Below are positions 44,195 through 52,172 of a DNA stretch of 64,000 nt, in pieces. The stretch lies in the NCBI RefSeq assembly GCF_017811755.1, contig NZ_JADDJF010000003.1, positions 124,001 through 188,000 on the forward strand, written 5' to 3'. The notes under the pieces are model-generated. The model made no database searches. It was not told where the DNA came from and was given only the letters and a program-made list of their open reading frames with translations. The translations under genes and the position numbers were made by a program. The stretch's first letter is position 1, and every line of letters starts with the position of its first letter. The stretch is from Pararhodobacter sp. SW119. Lineage in GTDB: Bacteria; Pseudomonadota; Alphaproteobacteria; Rhodobacterales; Rhodobacteraceae.

Positions 44195-45016
44195 ATGTTC
44201 CTGCGCCTTGCCGTGCTTTTCCTTTGCCTGATCCTGCCGCCCGCCGCGCTTGCGCAGGCGCCGGTCGACAGCGCGCTGCGGCAGTTGGGCGGGGATGACA
44301 TCGGGCGCGGCTGGCAGGCGGTCGGGCGGCTGAACATCCAGGGGCGCGGTTTCTGCACCGGCACGCTGATCGCGCCGGACCGCGTGCTGACCGCCGCGCA
44401 TTGCCTGTTCGATCCGCAGACCGGCGCGCGCATCGACGTGCGCGAGGTCGAGTTCCTTGCCGGGTGGCGCATCGGTCATGCCGCCGCGATCCGCGGCATC
44501 CGCCGCGCGGCGATCGAGCCGTCCTTCCGGATGGCGGGCGACCGGACACTGGAGCGGATCGCCAGTGACCTGGCGGTCCTGCAACTGGACCAGCCGATAC
44601 ACGATGCCGGGCTTCTGCCGTTCGGCATCGCGCCGCTGCCGCCGGCGCCGGGCGCCGCCATTGCCGTGGTGTCCTACGCCCGCGGGCGCGAGGGCGCGGC
44701 ATCGCTGCAGGACCGGTGCGCCGTTCTGGACCAACTGCGCGAGGGGGTCGTGGTCATGTCCTGCGCCATCGATTTCGGGGCCTCGGGCGCGCCGGTCTTC
44801 GCGCTGCAGGGGGGCGTGCCGCGGATCGTTTCGGTGATTTCGGCGATGACCGAGGCCGAGGGACGCAGCCTTGCGCTGGGAATGCGGCTCGATAACCGGA
44901 TCGGCGCGTTGATGGCGGAACTGGACATCCCGCAGGAGCCGGTCCAGCGGGTGCGCCCGGGTCTTGCAGGGGGCGAAACGGGTGCCCGCGGAACCGCGCG
45001 TTTCGTGCGCCCCTGA
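44195..45016 (+). CDS. Exported trypsin-like serine protease
   Basis: This is a 273-aa S1-family protein with a signal peptide (about residues 1-22, cleaving after ALAQA). The catalytic His is in VLTAAHCLF, Asp in SDLAVLQLD, and Ser is probably in DFGASGAPVF. The Ser motif is GASGAP instead of GDSGGP, as in some bacterial V8/trypsin relatives. The start at 44195 is chosen because it places the signal peptide at the N-terminus; in-frame upstream codons do not add one. hsp20 follows. Confidence 0.85.
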   Translation: MFLRLAVLFLCLILPPAALAQAPVDSALRQLGGDDIGRGWQAVGRLNIQGRGFCTGTLIAPDRVLTAAHCLFDPQTGARIDVREVEFLAGWRIGHAAAIRGIRRAAIEPSFRMAGDRTLERIASDLAVLQLDQPIHDAGLLPFGIAPLPPAPGAAIAVVSYARGREGAASLQDRCAVLDQLREGVVVMSCAIDFGASGAPVFALQGGVPRIVSVISAMTEAEGRSLALGMRLDNRIGALMAELDIPQEPVQRVRPGLAGGETGARGTARFVRP

Positions 45017-45029
45017 GGCGTCTTCCCCT

Positions 45030-45060
45030 CTTGAAAGCGGGTGATCGCTTTCCCAAATCA
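45030..45060 (+). promoter_or_regulatory. Candidate RpoH (heat-shock) promoter of hsp20
   Basis: CTTGAAA (45030-45036), a 15-nt spacer, then CCCAAAT (45052-45058). It closely matches the sigma-32 consensus CTTGAAA-N13-15-CCCATNT and lies about 95 bp upstream of the hsp20 start. Confidence 0.65.
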
Positions 45061-45152
45061 GCGGTGTCGGGCGCCCGGTCGGGGCCCGATGGACAACAGA
45101 CCTGGCCGGGAAACCGGCAGGGAACAGCAACATCGCTCGATGGAGGATGACA

Positions 45153-45614
45153 ATGCGCAACTTCGATCCAACCCCGCTTTTCCGCGCCTCGGTCGGTTTC
45201 GACCGGATCGCGGACATGATGGACCGGATGCTGGCGGCCGAGCCCGCCCAGCCCACCTATCCGCCCTACAACATCGAAAAGACCGACGAGAATGCCTATC
45301 GCATCTCGGTCGCGGTCGCGGGCTTCGCCGCCGACGAGTTGAACGTCGAGGTGAAGGAAAACGCGCTGGTGATCAGCGCCCGCAAGGCCGACGAGGAAGA
45401 CGGGCGTACCTATCTGCACCGCGGCATCGCCACCCGCGCCTTCGAGCGTCGGTTCCAGTTGGCCGACCACGTCAAGGTGACCGGCGCGACCCATGCCGAC
45501 GGCATGCTGCATGTCGACCTGGCGCGCGAGATCCCGGAGGCGCTGAAACCGCGCCGGATCGAGATCGCCCGCAAGGATAGCGACAGCCGTCTGGTCGAGG
45601 CCAACGCCGCCTGA
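45153..45614 (+). CDS. Small heat-shock protein Hsp20 (IbpA-like)
   Basis: This is an ATP-independent holdase. The 153-aa protein has the alpha-crystallin domain from about residue 36 to 125: YNIEKTDENAYRISVAVAGFAADELNVEV ... YLHRGIATRAFERRFQLADHVKV. An IEIA motif at the C-terminus serves oligomerisation. The ATG at 45153 is chosen because GGAGG (45142-45146) is 6 nt upstream; the ATG at 45147 abuts it. A sigma-32-like promoter lies upstream and a terminator downstream. Confidence 0.92.
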   Translation: MRNFDPTPLFRASVGFDRIADMMDRMLAAEPAQPTYPPYNIEKTDENAYRISVAVAGFAADELNVEVKENALVISARKADEEDGRTYLHRGIATRAFERRFQLADHVKVTGATHADGMLHVDLAREIPEALKPRRIEIARKDSDSRLVEANAA

Positions 45615-45638
45615 TCCAAGGCGACGGGTCCGAAGTTG

Positions 45639-45666
45639 GGGCGCATCTGCCGGGTGCGCCCTTTTT
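45639..45666 (+). terminator. Terminator of hsp20
   Basis: GGGCGCA (45639-45645), 9-nt loop, TGCGCCC (45655-45661), then TTTTT. A clear rho-independent terminator. Confidence 0.85.
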
Positions 45667-45736
45667 GCTATCCGTGTCCGGTAGGCGGGTTTCGCGGATG
45701 GATGACAACGCCGAAAGGGCGCGGTAGATCAGGACC

Positions 45737-46672
45737 ATGATCCCCGATCCCGCCCTCGCCCTTCGCCCGCGCCCCGATGCCATCGGGGCCGACTGGACCT
45801 TTGCCCGCTACCAGGCGGTGCGGCATCTGCTGCCGCGCGCGGCGTTTGCGGGCGAGAGCCTGCAGGTCCCCGACCTGCGCGCGGTTTTCGACCGGTATGA
45901 TGCCTTCGTGCTGGATGCGTTCGGCGTGCTGAACATCGGCGAGCGCGTGATCCCCGGCGCGGTGGAGCGGATCGCGGCGATGCGCGCGGCGGGCAAGCCG
46001 GTGGTGGTGCTGACCAATGGCGCCAGCTATCCGCGCAGCGCCGCGCTGGCGAAATACGCCCGTCTGGGCTTCGATTTCACCGAGGACGAGGTGGTGGCCA
46101 GCCGCGATATCGCCGCGGCGGCGCTGGCCCGGCGCGATCCCGGGATGCTCTGGGCCGGGATCACCGCGGCGGGGGCGGGTTTTGACGACCTGCCGGCGCG
46201 GGTGGAGTCCCTTGCGGCGGAGGAGGGGCTGCTGGCGCGCGCCGACGGCTTTCTGTTCCTGGGGTCCGAAGGATGGAGTGCCGCGCGCCAGGCGGCGCTG
46301 GCCGCGGCGCTGGCGGACCGGCCGCGGCCGGTGATCGTGGCCAACCCCGACGTGATCGCCCCGCGCGAGGGCGGGTTTTCGCTGGAGCCCGGACATTACG
46401 CCGCCGACCTGCCGGGCACGGTCGAGTATTACGGCAAGCCGCATGCCGCGGCGTTCGAGGCGGCGGTGGACCGGATTGCGGCGCGCGCGGTGATCCCGCG
46501 CGAGCGGATCGCGATGGTCGGGGACACGCTGCATACCGATGTGCTGGGCGGGCGCGCGGCGGGGCTGGGCACGGTGCTGATCGCCGGACACGGGCTGTTT
46601 CGCGGCCACGACCCCGCGCCCTTCATCGCCGAAAGCGGCATCGTGCCCGACGTGATCGCGGAAACGACCTGA
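45737..46672 (+). CDS. HAD-superfamily subclass IIA phosphatase
   Basis: This is a 311-aa HAD hydrolase with motif I FVLDAFGVLNIG (catalytic Asp), motif II VVLTNGASYP, the subclass IIA cap, KPHAAAF and motif IV GDTLHTDVLGG. It resembles the TIGR01459-type/NagD-like phosphatases. It sits just before a phosphodiesterase (9-bp gap) and near a Ugp-like transporter, so it may dephosphorylate a glycerol- or sugar-phosphate. That role is inferred from context. Confidence 0.87.
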   Translation: MIPDPALALRPRPDAIGADWTFARYQAVRHLLPRAAFAGESLQVPDLRAVFDRYDAFVLDAFGVLNIGERVIPGAVERIAAMRAAGKPVVVLTNGASYPRSAALAKYARLGFDFTEDEVVASRDIAAAALARRDPGMLWAGITAAGAGFDDLPARVESLAAEEGLLARADGFLFLGSEGWSAARQAALAAALADRPRPVIVANPDVIAPREGGFSLEPGHYAADLPGTVEYYGKPHAAAFEAAVDRIAARAVIPRERIAMVGDTLHTDVLGGRAAGLGTVLIAGHGLFRGHDPAPFIAESGIVPDVIAETT

Positions 46673-46681
46673 GGCAAGCCG

Positions 46682-47479
46682 ATGACCCGCATCCTGCAGA
46701 TCAGCGACCTGCATGTCGTGGCGGCGCCGAAGCTGGTCAGCGGGCGGGTCGACACGCGCGCGGCGCTGGCGCGCGCGGTCGGCCGGATCGGGCGGATCCT
46801 GCCGCAGATCGCGCCGGTCGAGTTGCTGCTGATCACCGGCGATCTGTCCGATGACGGCCGTCCCGCGGATTACGTGGCGCTGAAGGACCTGCTGGCGCCG
46901 GTGAAGCTGCCGGTCGCGGTCATCCCGGGCAACCATGACCGGCGCGCGGCGCTGCGCGCGGCCTTTGCCGACAGTCCGGGCATGCCGGTGCAGGGACCGA
47001 TCCAGTGGTGCCGCGATCTGGCGGCGATGCGGCTGATCGCGCTCGACACGCTGGTCGAGGGGCAGTCGGGTGGCCGGCTGGGGCCCGAGGCGCTGGACTG
47101 GCTGGCCGCGCGGCTGGCCGAGGCGCCGCGGCGGCCGGCGATGATCGCGCTGCATCACCCGCCGTTCGACACCGGCATCGGGTTCATGGACGCGATCGGG
47201 CTGGCGGATGCGGCGGAACTGGCGCGGGTGCTGGCCCGCCACGGGGCCGAGACGCGGGTGATCTGCGGGCATGTTCACCGGCATACGACCGGGATGATCG
47301 GCGGGCAGGTCGCCGTGATCGCGCCGTCGACCGCGCATGCGATTGCCGCGGACTACCGCGACGGGGCGCCGGTGGGGTTTGTCGAGTCGCCCCCCGGCAT
47401 GCTGCTGCACGAATGGGCGGGGAGCTTTCGCAGCACCTGGATTCCTGTTGCTGACGAGGCGGGGCCGTTCCCCTTCTGA
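46682..47479 (+). CDS. Metallophosphodiesterase (CpdA/GpdQ-like)
   Basis: This is a 265-aa calcineurin-fold class III phosphodiesterase with metal motifs LQISDLHV, ITGDLSDDG, GNHD, HHPP and GHVHRHTTG. The family includes cAMP phosphodiesterase CpdA and glycerophosphodiesterase GpdQ. Beside a Ugp-like ABC locus, a glycerophosphodiesterase role is attractive. Element R6 follows its stop. Confidence 0.87.
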   Translation: MTRILQISDLHVVAAPKLVSGRVDTRAALARAVGRIGRILPQIAPVELLLITGDLSDDGRPADYVALKDLLAPVKLPVAVIPGNHDRRAALRAAFADSPGMPVQGPIQWCRDLAAMRLIALDTLVEGQSGGRLGPEALDWLAARLAEAPRRPAMIALHHPPFDTGIGFMDAIGLADAAELARVLARHGAETRVICGHVHRHTTGMIGGQVAVIAPSTAHAIAADYRDGAPVGFVESPPGMLLHEWAGSFRSTWIPVADEAGPFPF

Positions 47480-47527
47480 GGGGGTTTTGGGGCTTTGGAA
47501 CCCGCTTTTGGGGCGCAAACCGGGTGC

Positions 47528-47600
47528 GGTCCAAATTTGGACCGGCGAACAAGCGGTTGAAAAGAAATGACAAGTCCGAAAAAATTAACCGGATTTCAAC
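47528..47600 (+). repeat. Intergenic element R6
   Basis: The perfect palindrome GGTCCAAATTTGGACC (47528-47543, centre 47535.5) is followed by the box CAAGCGGTTGAA at 47550-47561. TTAACC begins at 47585 (50 nt from the centre), followed by GGATTTCAACCC. It lies between convergent genes. Same palindrome as R2. Confidence 0.64.
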
Positions 47601-47622
47601 CCGCTAGAAAGGGCGGAAAAGC

Positions 47623-48453
47623 TTATTTGATCCCGGCCCGCAGGAAGGCCTGCACGAACTGGCGCTGGAAGAGCAGGAAGGCGACCAGCAGGGGCGCGAT
47701 GGACATGATCGTCGCCGCCGAGATGACCGAGATGTTGACGCCGCTCTCGGGGGCGGCGAAGAGCGAGAGGCCAACGGTCAGCGGCCGGGTCGATTCCGAG
47801 TTGGTCACGATCAGCGGCCAGAGGAAGTTGTTCCAGTGGGTCGAGACCGAGACCAGCGCATAGGCGAGGTAGGTCGGGCGCGCGGCCGGGACATAGACCC
47901 GCCAGAGCACGCCGAGCCGGCTGCAGCCTTCGATCCGCGCGGCCTCGTCCAGTTCCTTCGGCACGCTCTTGAACGCCTGGCGCATGAGGAAGATGCCGAA
48001 GGCGCTGGCCCAGTAGGGCACGCCGATCCCGAAGACCGTGTCGAACATCCCCAGCCGCGAGACCATCACGTAGTTCTCGACGATCAGCACCTCGGGCAGG
48101 ATGAAAAGCTGCAGCAGCACGAGGATGAACAGCACGTCGCGCCCCGGAAACTGGAACTGCGCGAAGGCGTAGCCGGCGAGCGTGGTGACGACCAGCTGGC
48201 CGGCGAGCACCACGCTGACCAGCAGGAAGGTGTTGAAGAAGTAGCGCAGCCAGGGCGCGCCCTCCCAGGCGACGCGGAAATTGTCCAGCGTCTTGGCACC
48301 GGTCAGGTTGAAGTTCACCGCATCCGAGGTGCTGTGAAACGCCGCCCAGACCGCGAAGGCCAGGGGCGCGATCCAGATGATGGCCAGCGTCCAGGCGGCG
48401 ACGGTGTCCAGCGCGAGCGTCAGCCGGGGACGGGAGAGGACGGCGCCATTCAT
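47623..48453 (-). CDS. Carbohydrate/glycerol-3-phosphate ABC permease (UgpE/MalG-like)
   Basis: This is a 276-aa inner-membrane permease with six predicted helices and the EAA loop (KELDEAARIEGCSRLGVLWRVYVPAARP). It is intact. Its ATG overlaps the stop of the fused binding-protein/permease gene upstream (ATGA, 48450-48453). It would pair with a UgpA-type permease that is now truncated, so transport function is doubtful. Confidence 0.88.
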   Translation of the reverse strand: MNGAVLSRPRLTLALDTVAAWTLAIIWIAPLAFAVWAAFHSTSDAVNFNLTGAKTLDNFRVAWEGAPWLRYFFNTFLLVSVVLAGQLVVTTLAGYAFAQFQFPGRDVLFILVLLQLFILPEVLIVENYVMVSRLGMFDTVFGIGVPYWASAFGIFLMRQAFKSVPKELDEAARIEGCSRLGVLWRVYVPAARPTYLAYALVSVSTHWNNFLWPLIVTNSESTRPLTVGLSLFAAPESGVNISVISAATIMSIAPLLVAFLLFQRQFVQAFLRAGIK

Positions 48454-49091
48454 TGGTAATGCGTCCGGCGGTCGAGGAAGGTGAACTTGACCGTCGCGAC
48501 GACGCCGAGGACCAGAAGCACGATCACCGTCAGTGCCGCCGCCTGCGGCCGGTCGAAGTAGGAGAACGCCAGTTCCCAGATGTAATAGAGCACGAGCTTG
48601 GAGGCGTCCGACGGCCCGCCCTTGGTCAGGATGAACAGATGATCGATCAGCTTGACCGAGTTGATCAGCGCGTTGACCGCGACGTGCCCCTCGATCCGGC
48701 CGTTGGCCATGAGGCCGGGATAGAAGCTGTCGAGCCATTCACGCTCTTCGTCGGTTTCGACCACGTCGTCGAAGGGGATGATCATCTCCTGCTCGATCAG
48801 GTCCAGCGCGTCGATGGAAAAGAGGACCGACAGCGGCGCCGATTCGCCCGAGGCGATGGCCGAGAGGACCCGCACGCGGGTGTCGTCGTAGTTGCCGGCG
48901 TAGATGGCATTGACCCGGATGTCGGGGTTCGCTTCGTGGAATTCGGCGATCAGGCCGTCGACCACCTGCGTCAGCGCGCCGCCGACCGCGATGGGGTAGT
49001 ACATGGTGAGGTTGGTTTCCGCCGTCGCGGGCAGCGCGCCGAACGCCGTGGCGCCGGCCAGCAGTGCGGCCTTGAGGGTATGTCGTGTCAT
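48450..49091 (-). pseudogene. Fused remnant: solute-binding protein N-terminus + UgpA-type permease C-terminus
   Basis: A single 213-codon frame. Residues 1-137 are the start of a UgpB-type periplasmic binding protein (signal peptide ending ALPATAE; then NLTMYYPIAVGGALTQVVDGL ... SFYPGLMANGRIEGHV). Residues 138-213 are the last part of a UgpA-type permease (VNALINSVKLIDHLFILTKGGP ... FTFLDRRTHYQ) with its last helix. The junction near 48680 implies an in-frame deletion that removed most of the binding protein and the front of the permease. Neither half can work alone. An assembly artefact is possible but the downstream frame is intact. Confidence 0.8.
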
Positions 49092-49152
49092 CGCTCGTCC
49101 TCCCTGGGGTTGAGGTGGTTTGCCGGAACCCGGTGTGGGCCCGGGAATGGGG

Positions 49153-50193
49153 TTAGCGCGCCTTCCGGTAGCCGGTCGATTTGTCAAACACATGAAGGTG
49201 CGCCGGATCGAAGGTCAGTTCGGCCGTTTCGCCCGGCGCCTTGCGGACCTCGCCGGCCAGGCGCACGGTCAGCCCCGCCGCGCCCGGGGTGTCGAAGCTG
49301 AGAAAGGTCTCGGACCCCATGTATTCGCAATGGCTGATCGTCGCGTGCAGGTGGCCGGCGCCGGCCTCGGCCAGTTCCAGATGTTCGGGTCGGATGCCGA
49401 AGATGCCGTCCCGCGTCGCGGCGGTGAGGGCGGGCGGCAGGGCCTCGGCCTCGATCAGGGCCATCGGCGGGCTGCCGACGAAGCCCGCGACGAAGGTGCT
49501 GGCGGGGCGTTCGTAGAGATCGACGGGGCGGCCGGCCTGTTCGATGCCGCCGTCCTTCATCAGGACGACGATGTCGGCCATGCTCATCGCCTCGGTCTGG
49601 TCGTGGGTGACGTAGATGACGGTCATGCCGAGGTCGCGTTGAAGCTTCTTGATCTCGCGCCGGACGGAGTGGCGCAGCTTGGCGTCGAGGTTCGACAGCG
49701 GCTCGTCCATCAGGCAAAGCGGGTGGCCGGCGACGACGGCGCGGGCGAGCGCGACGCGCTGGCGCTGGCCGCCCGAAATCTCGCCCGGTTTGCGCCGTTC
49801 CAGCCCGGTCAGGCCAGTCAGGTCCAGCGCCTGCGCGAGTTTGCGGCGCTGTTCGGCCTTCGGCACGCGGCGCACCTTCAGCCCGAAGAGCACGTTCTCG
49901 GCCACGTCGAGATGCGGAAAAAGCGCGTAGGACTGGAAGACCATCGACAGCCCGCGGGTCGAGGCGGGGCTGGCGGTCACGTCGCGCCCGTCGATGCGGA
50001 TGGTGCCGCTGTCCGGCGTCTCCAGCCCGGCGATCAGGCGCAGGGTGGTCGACTTGCCGCAGCCCGACGGGCCGAGCAGGGCCACGAACGCGCCGCGCGG
50101 GATCTCGAGCGAGATGTCGCGGACACCCAACTGGCCGTTCCAGGTCTTGGTGATCTTCTCGATCGAGACGAAGGGCGCGTCAGCGGGGGTCAT
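49153..50193 (-). CDS. ABC transporter ATPase (UgpC/MalK-like)
   Basis: This is a 346-aa ATPase with Walker A GPSGCGKST (about residues 42-50), signature [13 protein letters not shown], Walker B LCLMDEPLSNLD, and a C-terminal TOBE/OB regulatory domain. Its ATG overlaps the deoR stop (ATGA, 50190-50193). It is intact while its binding protein and one permease are lost; such MalK-type ATPases can sometimes serve other transporters. Confidence 0.9.
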   Translation of the reverse strand: MTPADAPFVSIEKITKTWNGQLGVRDISLEIPRGAFVALLGPSGCGKSTTLRLIAGLETPDSGTIRIDGRDVTASPASTRGLSMVFQSYALFPHLDVAENVLFGLKVRRVPKAEQRRKLAQALDLTGLTGLERRKPGEISGGQRQRVALARAVVAGHPLCLMDEPLSNLDAKLRHSVRREIKKLQRDLGMTVIYVTHDQTEAMSMADIVVLMKDGGIEQAGRPVDLYERPASTFVAGFVGSPPMALIEAEALPPALTAATRDGIFGIRPEHLELAEAGAGHLHATISHCEYMGSETFLSFDTPGAAGLTVRLAGEVRKAPGETAELTFDPAHLHVFDKSTGYRKAR

Positions 50194-50981
50194 GTGGCGG
50201 ATTCCTTGGCGACGAGAAGCCGGGTACCGATACTTTGCAACAGTTCTGCGTAGGCGGTGTCGGGCCGCGCGTCGATCACGGCGTGGTCGACATCGTGCAG
50301 CGTGCCGCCGACAATGGGCGCGAGGCGGCCGAACTTGGTGCGGTCGGCGACCAGGATGGCGCGGCGGGCGTTGAGGCGGATCGCCTCGCGCGCGGCGACT
50401 TCGGTTTCGTGAAAGTCGAGCAGCGCGCCGTCCGCGTCGATCCCGCCGACGCCGTAGATGCCAAAGTCCGCCCGGTAGCGGGTGAACATCGCGCTCGCAG
50501 CCTCGCCCAGAAGGTCGCGGTCGGGCAGGCGCACCTCGCCGCCCGGCAGGATGATGCGATTCGACTCCACCTCGCTCAGCGCCAGCGCGGCGTTGAGGTT
50601 GTTGGTCACGACTGTCAGGTTGCGCCGGCGGCGCAGCGCGTTCGCGATGAAGGCCGGCGTGGTGCCGATGGAGATGAAGACGGTCGCGCCATCCTCGACC
50701 ATCGCCGCGACGGCATTGCCGATGCGTTCCTTCGCGCTCGCGTTCATCGCGCGGCGCAGGTCGTAGGCGGTGTTGCGCGGGGCATCCAGCAACTCGGCCC
50801 CGCCGTGACGGCGGCGCAGGATGTTGGCGTCGCAAAGCAGGTTGATGTCGCGCCGGATCGTCTGGGTGGTGACGCCGAATTCGGCGGCCAGTTCATCGAC
50901 GCTGACCTATGACTCGCGGCGCGTCTTTTCGACGATTCGCTGCTGGCGCAGGCGCGAGGCGCTGATCGGCGTGACTTTCAT
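50190..50981 (-). pseudogene. DeoR-family regulator with in-frame amber codon
   Basis: Reading from ATG 50979-50981, the frame gives a normal DeoR repressor of 263 codons: helix-turn-helix with DELAAEFGVTTQTIRRDINL, then the sugar-phosphate-binding DeoRC domain. A TAG at 50907-50909 interrupts it at codon 25, where relatives have a Tyr (context RRES-stop-VSVDEL). The rest is open to 50190. Restart at TTG 50790-50792 would omit the DNA-binding domain. The repressor is therefore probably inactive. It heads the damaged Ugp-like operon. Confidence 0.8.
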
Positions 50982-51016
50982 TTGAACCCCCGAAACCGGT
51001 TTCGTCCATTCAAATG
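50979..51016. promoter_or_regulatory. Nested dyad operator at the deoR start
   Basis: CATTTGAA (50979-50986) and TTCAAATG (51009-51016) are an outer inverted repeat sharing its centre (50997.5) with the inner perfect palindrome GAAACCGGTTTC (50992-51003). The deoR start codon lies in the left arm. This is the expected place for an autoregulatory DeoR site. Binding is inferred. Confidence 0.6.
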
Positions 51017-51103
51017 AAAAACTCAAGATACTTGTCACAACCCGCAACGAGAGGTCGGCGGCGACACCACGCAAGCCAAAACGCTGCGGCCCGCCGGGGC
51101 AGG

Positions 51104-52036
51104 TCAGGGCAGCGGAATGAACTCCTCGCGGTCCTCAGGCGGCAGGTCGAACCGCCCCTGCCCCCAGTTCGCCGCGCGCCATTCGGCTTTCGCGGCCTCG
51201 ATCCTTTCGCGCGAGGAGGCGACAAAATTCCACCAGATGAAGCGCGGCCCGGCCATTGTCGCGCCACCCAGCGCCATCAGCCGCGCCCCGCGCGCGCCGG
51301 CGCGGACGGTGATCCGGTCGCCGGGGCGGAAGACCATCATGCGCCCGGCCTCGAAGCTCTCGCCGGCGATCTCGACCGTGCCTTCGGTGATGTAGAGGCC
51401 GCGATCCTCGTGATCGTCGGGAAGGGGAAAGCGCGCGCCCGGTTCCAGCACCACGTCCAGGTAGAAGGTTTCGGAATGCAGCGTCGCCGGGGCTGTCGCG
51501 CCGAAGGCCTGACCCAGGATCAGGCGCGCGGTGATGCCGCCATCGACAAGCTGCGGCAAGGCGTCGGCGGCGTGGTGCTCAAAGAACGGAGCCTCATCCT
51601 CGTTCTTTTCGGGCAGGGCGATCCAGGTCTGGATGCCGAACAGGCTGGAGGGTCCCTGCCGCGCCGCCTCGGGCGTGCGTTCGGAATGGGTGACGCCGCG
51701 GCCGGCGACCATCCAGTTCAGCGCGCCGGGCTCGATGATACGGTCGGCGCCGGTGCTGTCGCGGTGATGAAAGGCGCCGCGGTAGAGATAGGTGACGGTG
51801 CCCAGCCCGATATGCGGATGCGGGCGCACGTCGACGCCCTGTCCGGTCAGAAATTCGGCCGGGCCGGCCTGATCGAAGAAGATGAAGGGTCCGACCATCT
51901 GGCGCTTCGGCGCGGGCAGGGCGCGCCGCACCTCGAACCCGCCGATGTCGCGGGCGCGCGGTACGATCAGGGTCTCGATCGCGTCGATGCCGATGTCGTC
52001 CGGGCAACCGGGATCGAGGGCCGGGTTCCAGCTCAT
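51104..52036 (-). CDS. Pirin-family protein
   Basis: This is a 310-aa bicupin with the pirin metal motif RPHPHIGLGTVTYLYRGAFHHRDS (His ligands) and SERTPEA in the N-terminal cupin. Bacterial pirins include quercetinases and redox regulators. Start ATG 52034-52036. Divergent from the glyoxalase-hydrolase fusion gene. Confidence 0.88.
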   Translation of the reverse strand: MSWNPALDPGCPDDIGIDAIETLIVPRARDIGGFEVRRALPAPKRQMVGPFIFFDQAGPAEFLTGQGVDVRPHPHIGLGTVTYLYRGAFHHRDSTGADRIIEPGALNWMVAGRGVTHSERTPEAARQGPSSLFGIQTWIALPEKNEDEAPFFEHHAADALPQLVDGGITARLILGQAFGATAPATLHSETFYLDVVLEPGARFPLPDDHEDRGLYITEGTVEIAGESFEAGRMMVFRPGDRITVRAGARGARLMALGGATMAGPRFIWWNFVASSRERIEAAKAEWRAANWGQGRFDLPPEDREEFIPLP

Positions 52037-52172
52037 GGCGGTCCTCCCGTTTTCGGATGATCCTACGCGGCGCGGGACCTTCGGACAAGCGACGGCTGAT
52101 CGCGTCTGCCAATGGGATGCGCTATAGGGGGATGGCCTCGTGCCGGGGTGGGACAGACAGGGACCGAGGACC

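Noticed and set aside
49153-50193. Calling the UgpC-like ATPase a pseudogene because its operon is damaged
   Set aside because: All ATPase motifs and the C-terminal domain are intact and in frame, so it is left as a normal gene.
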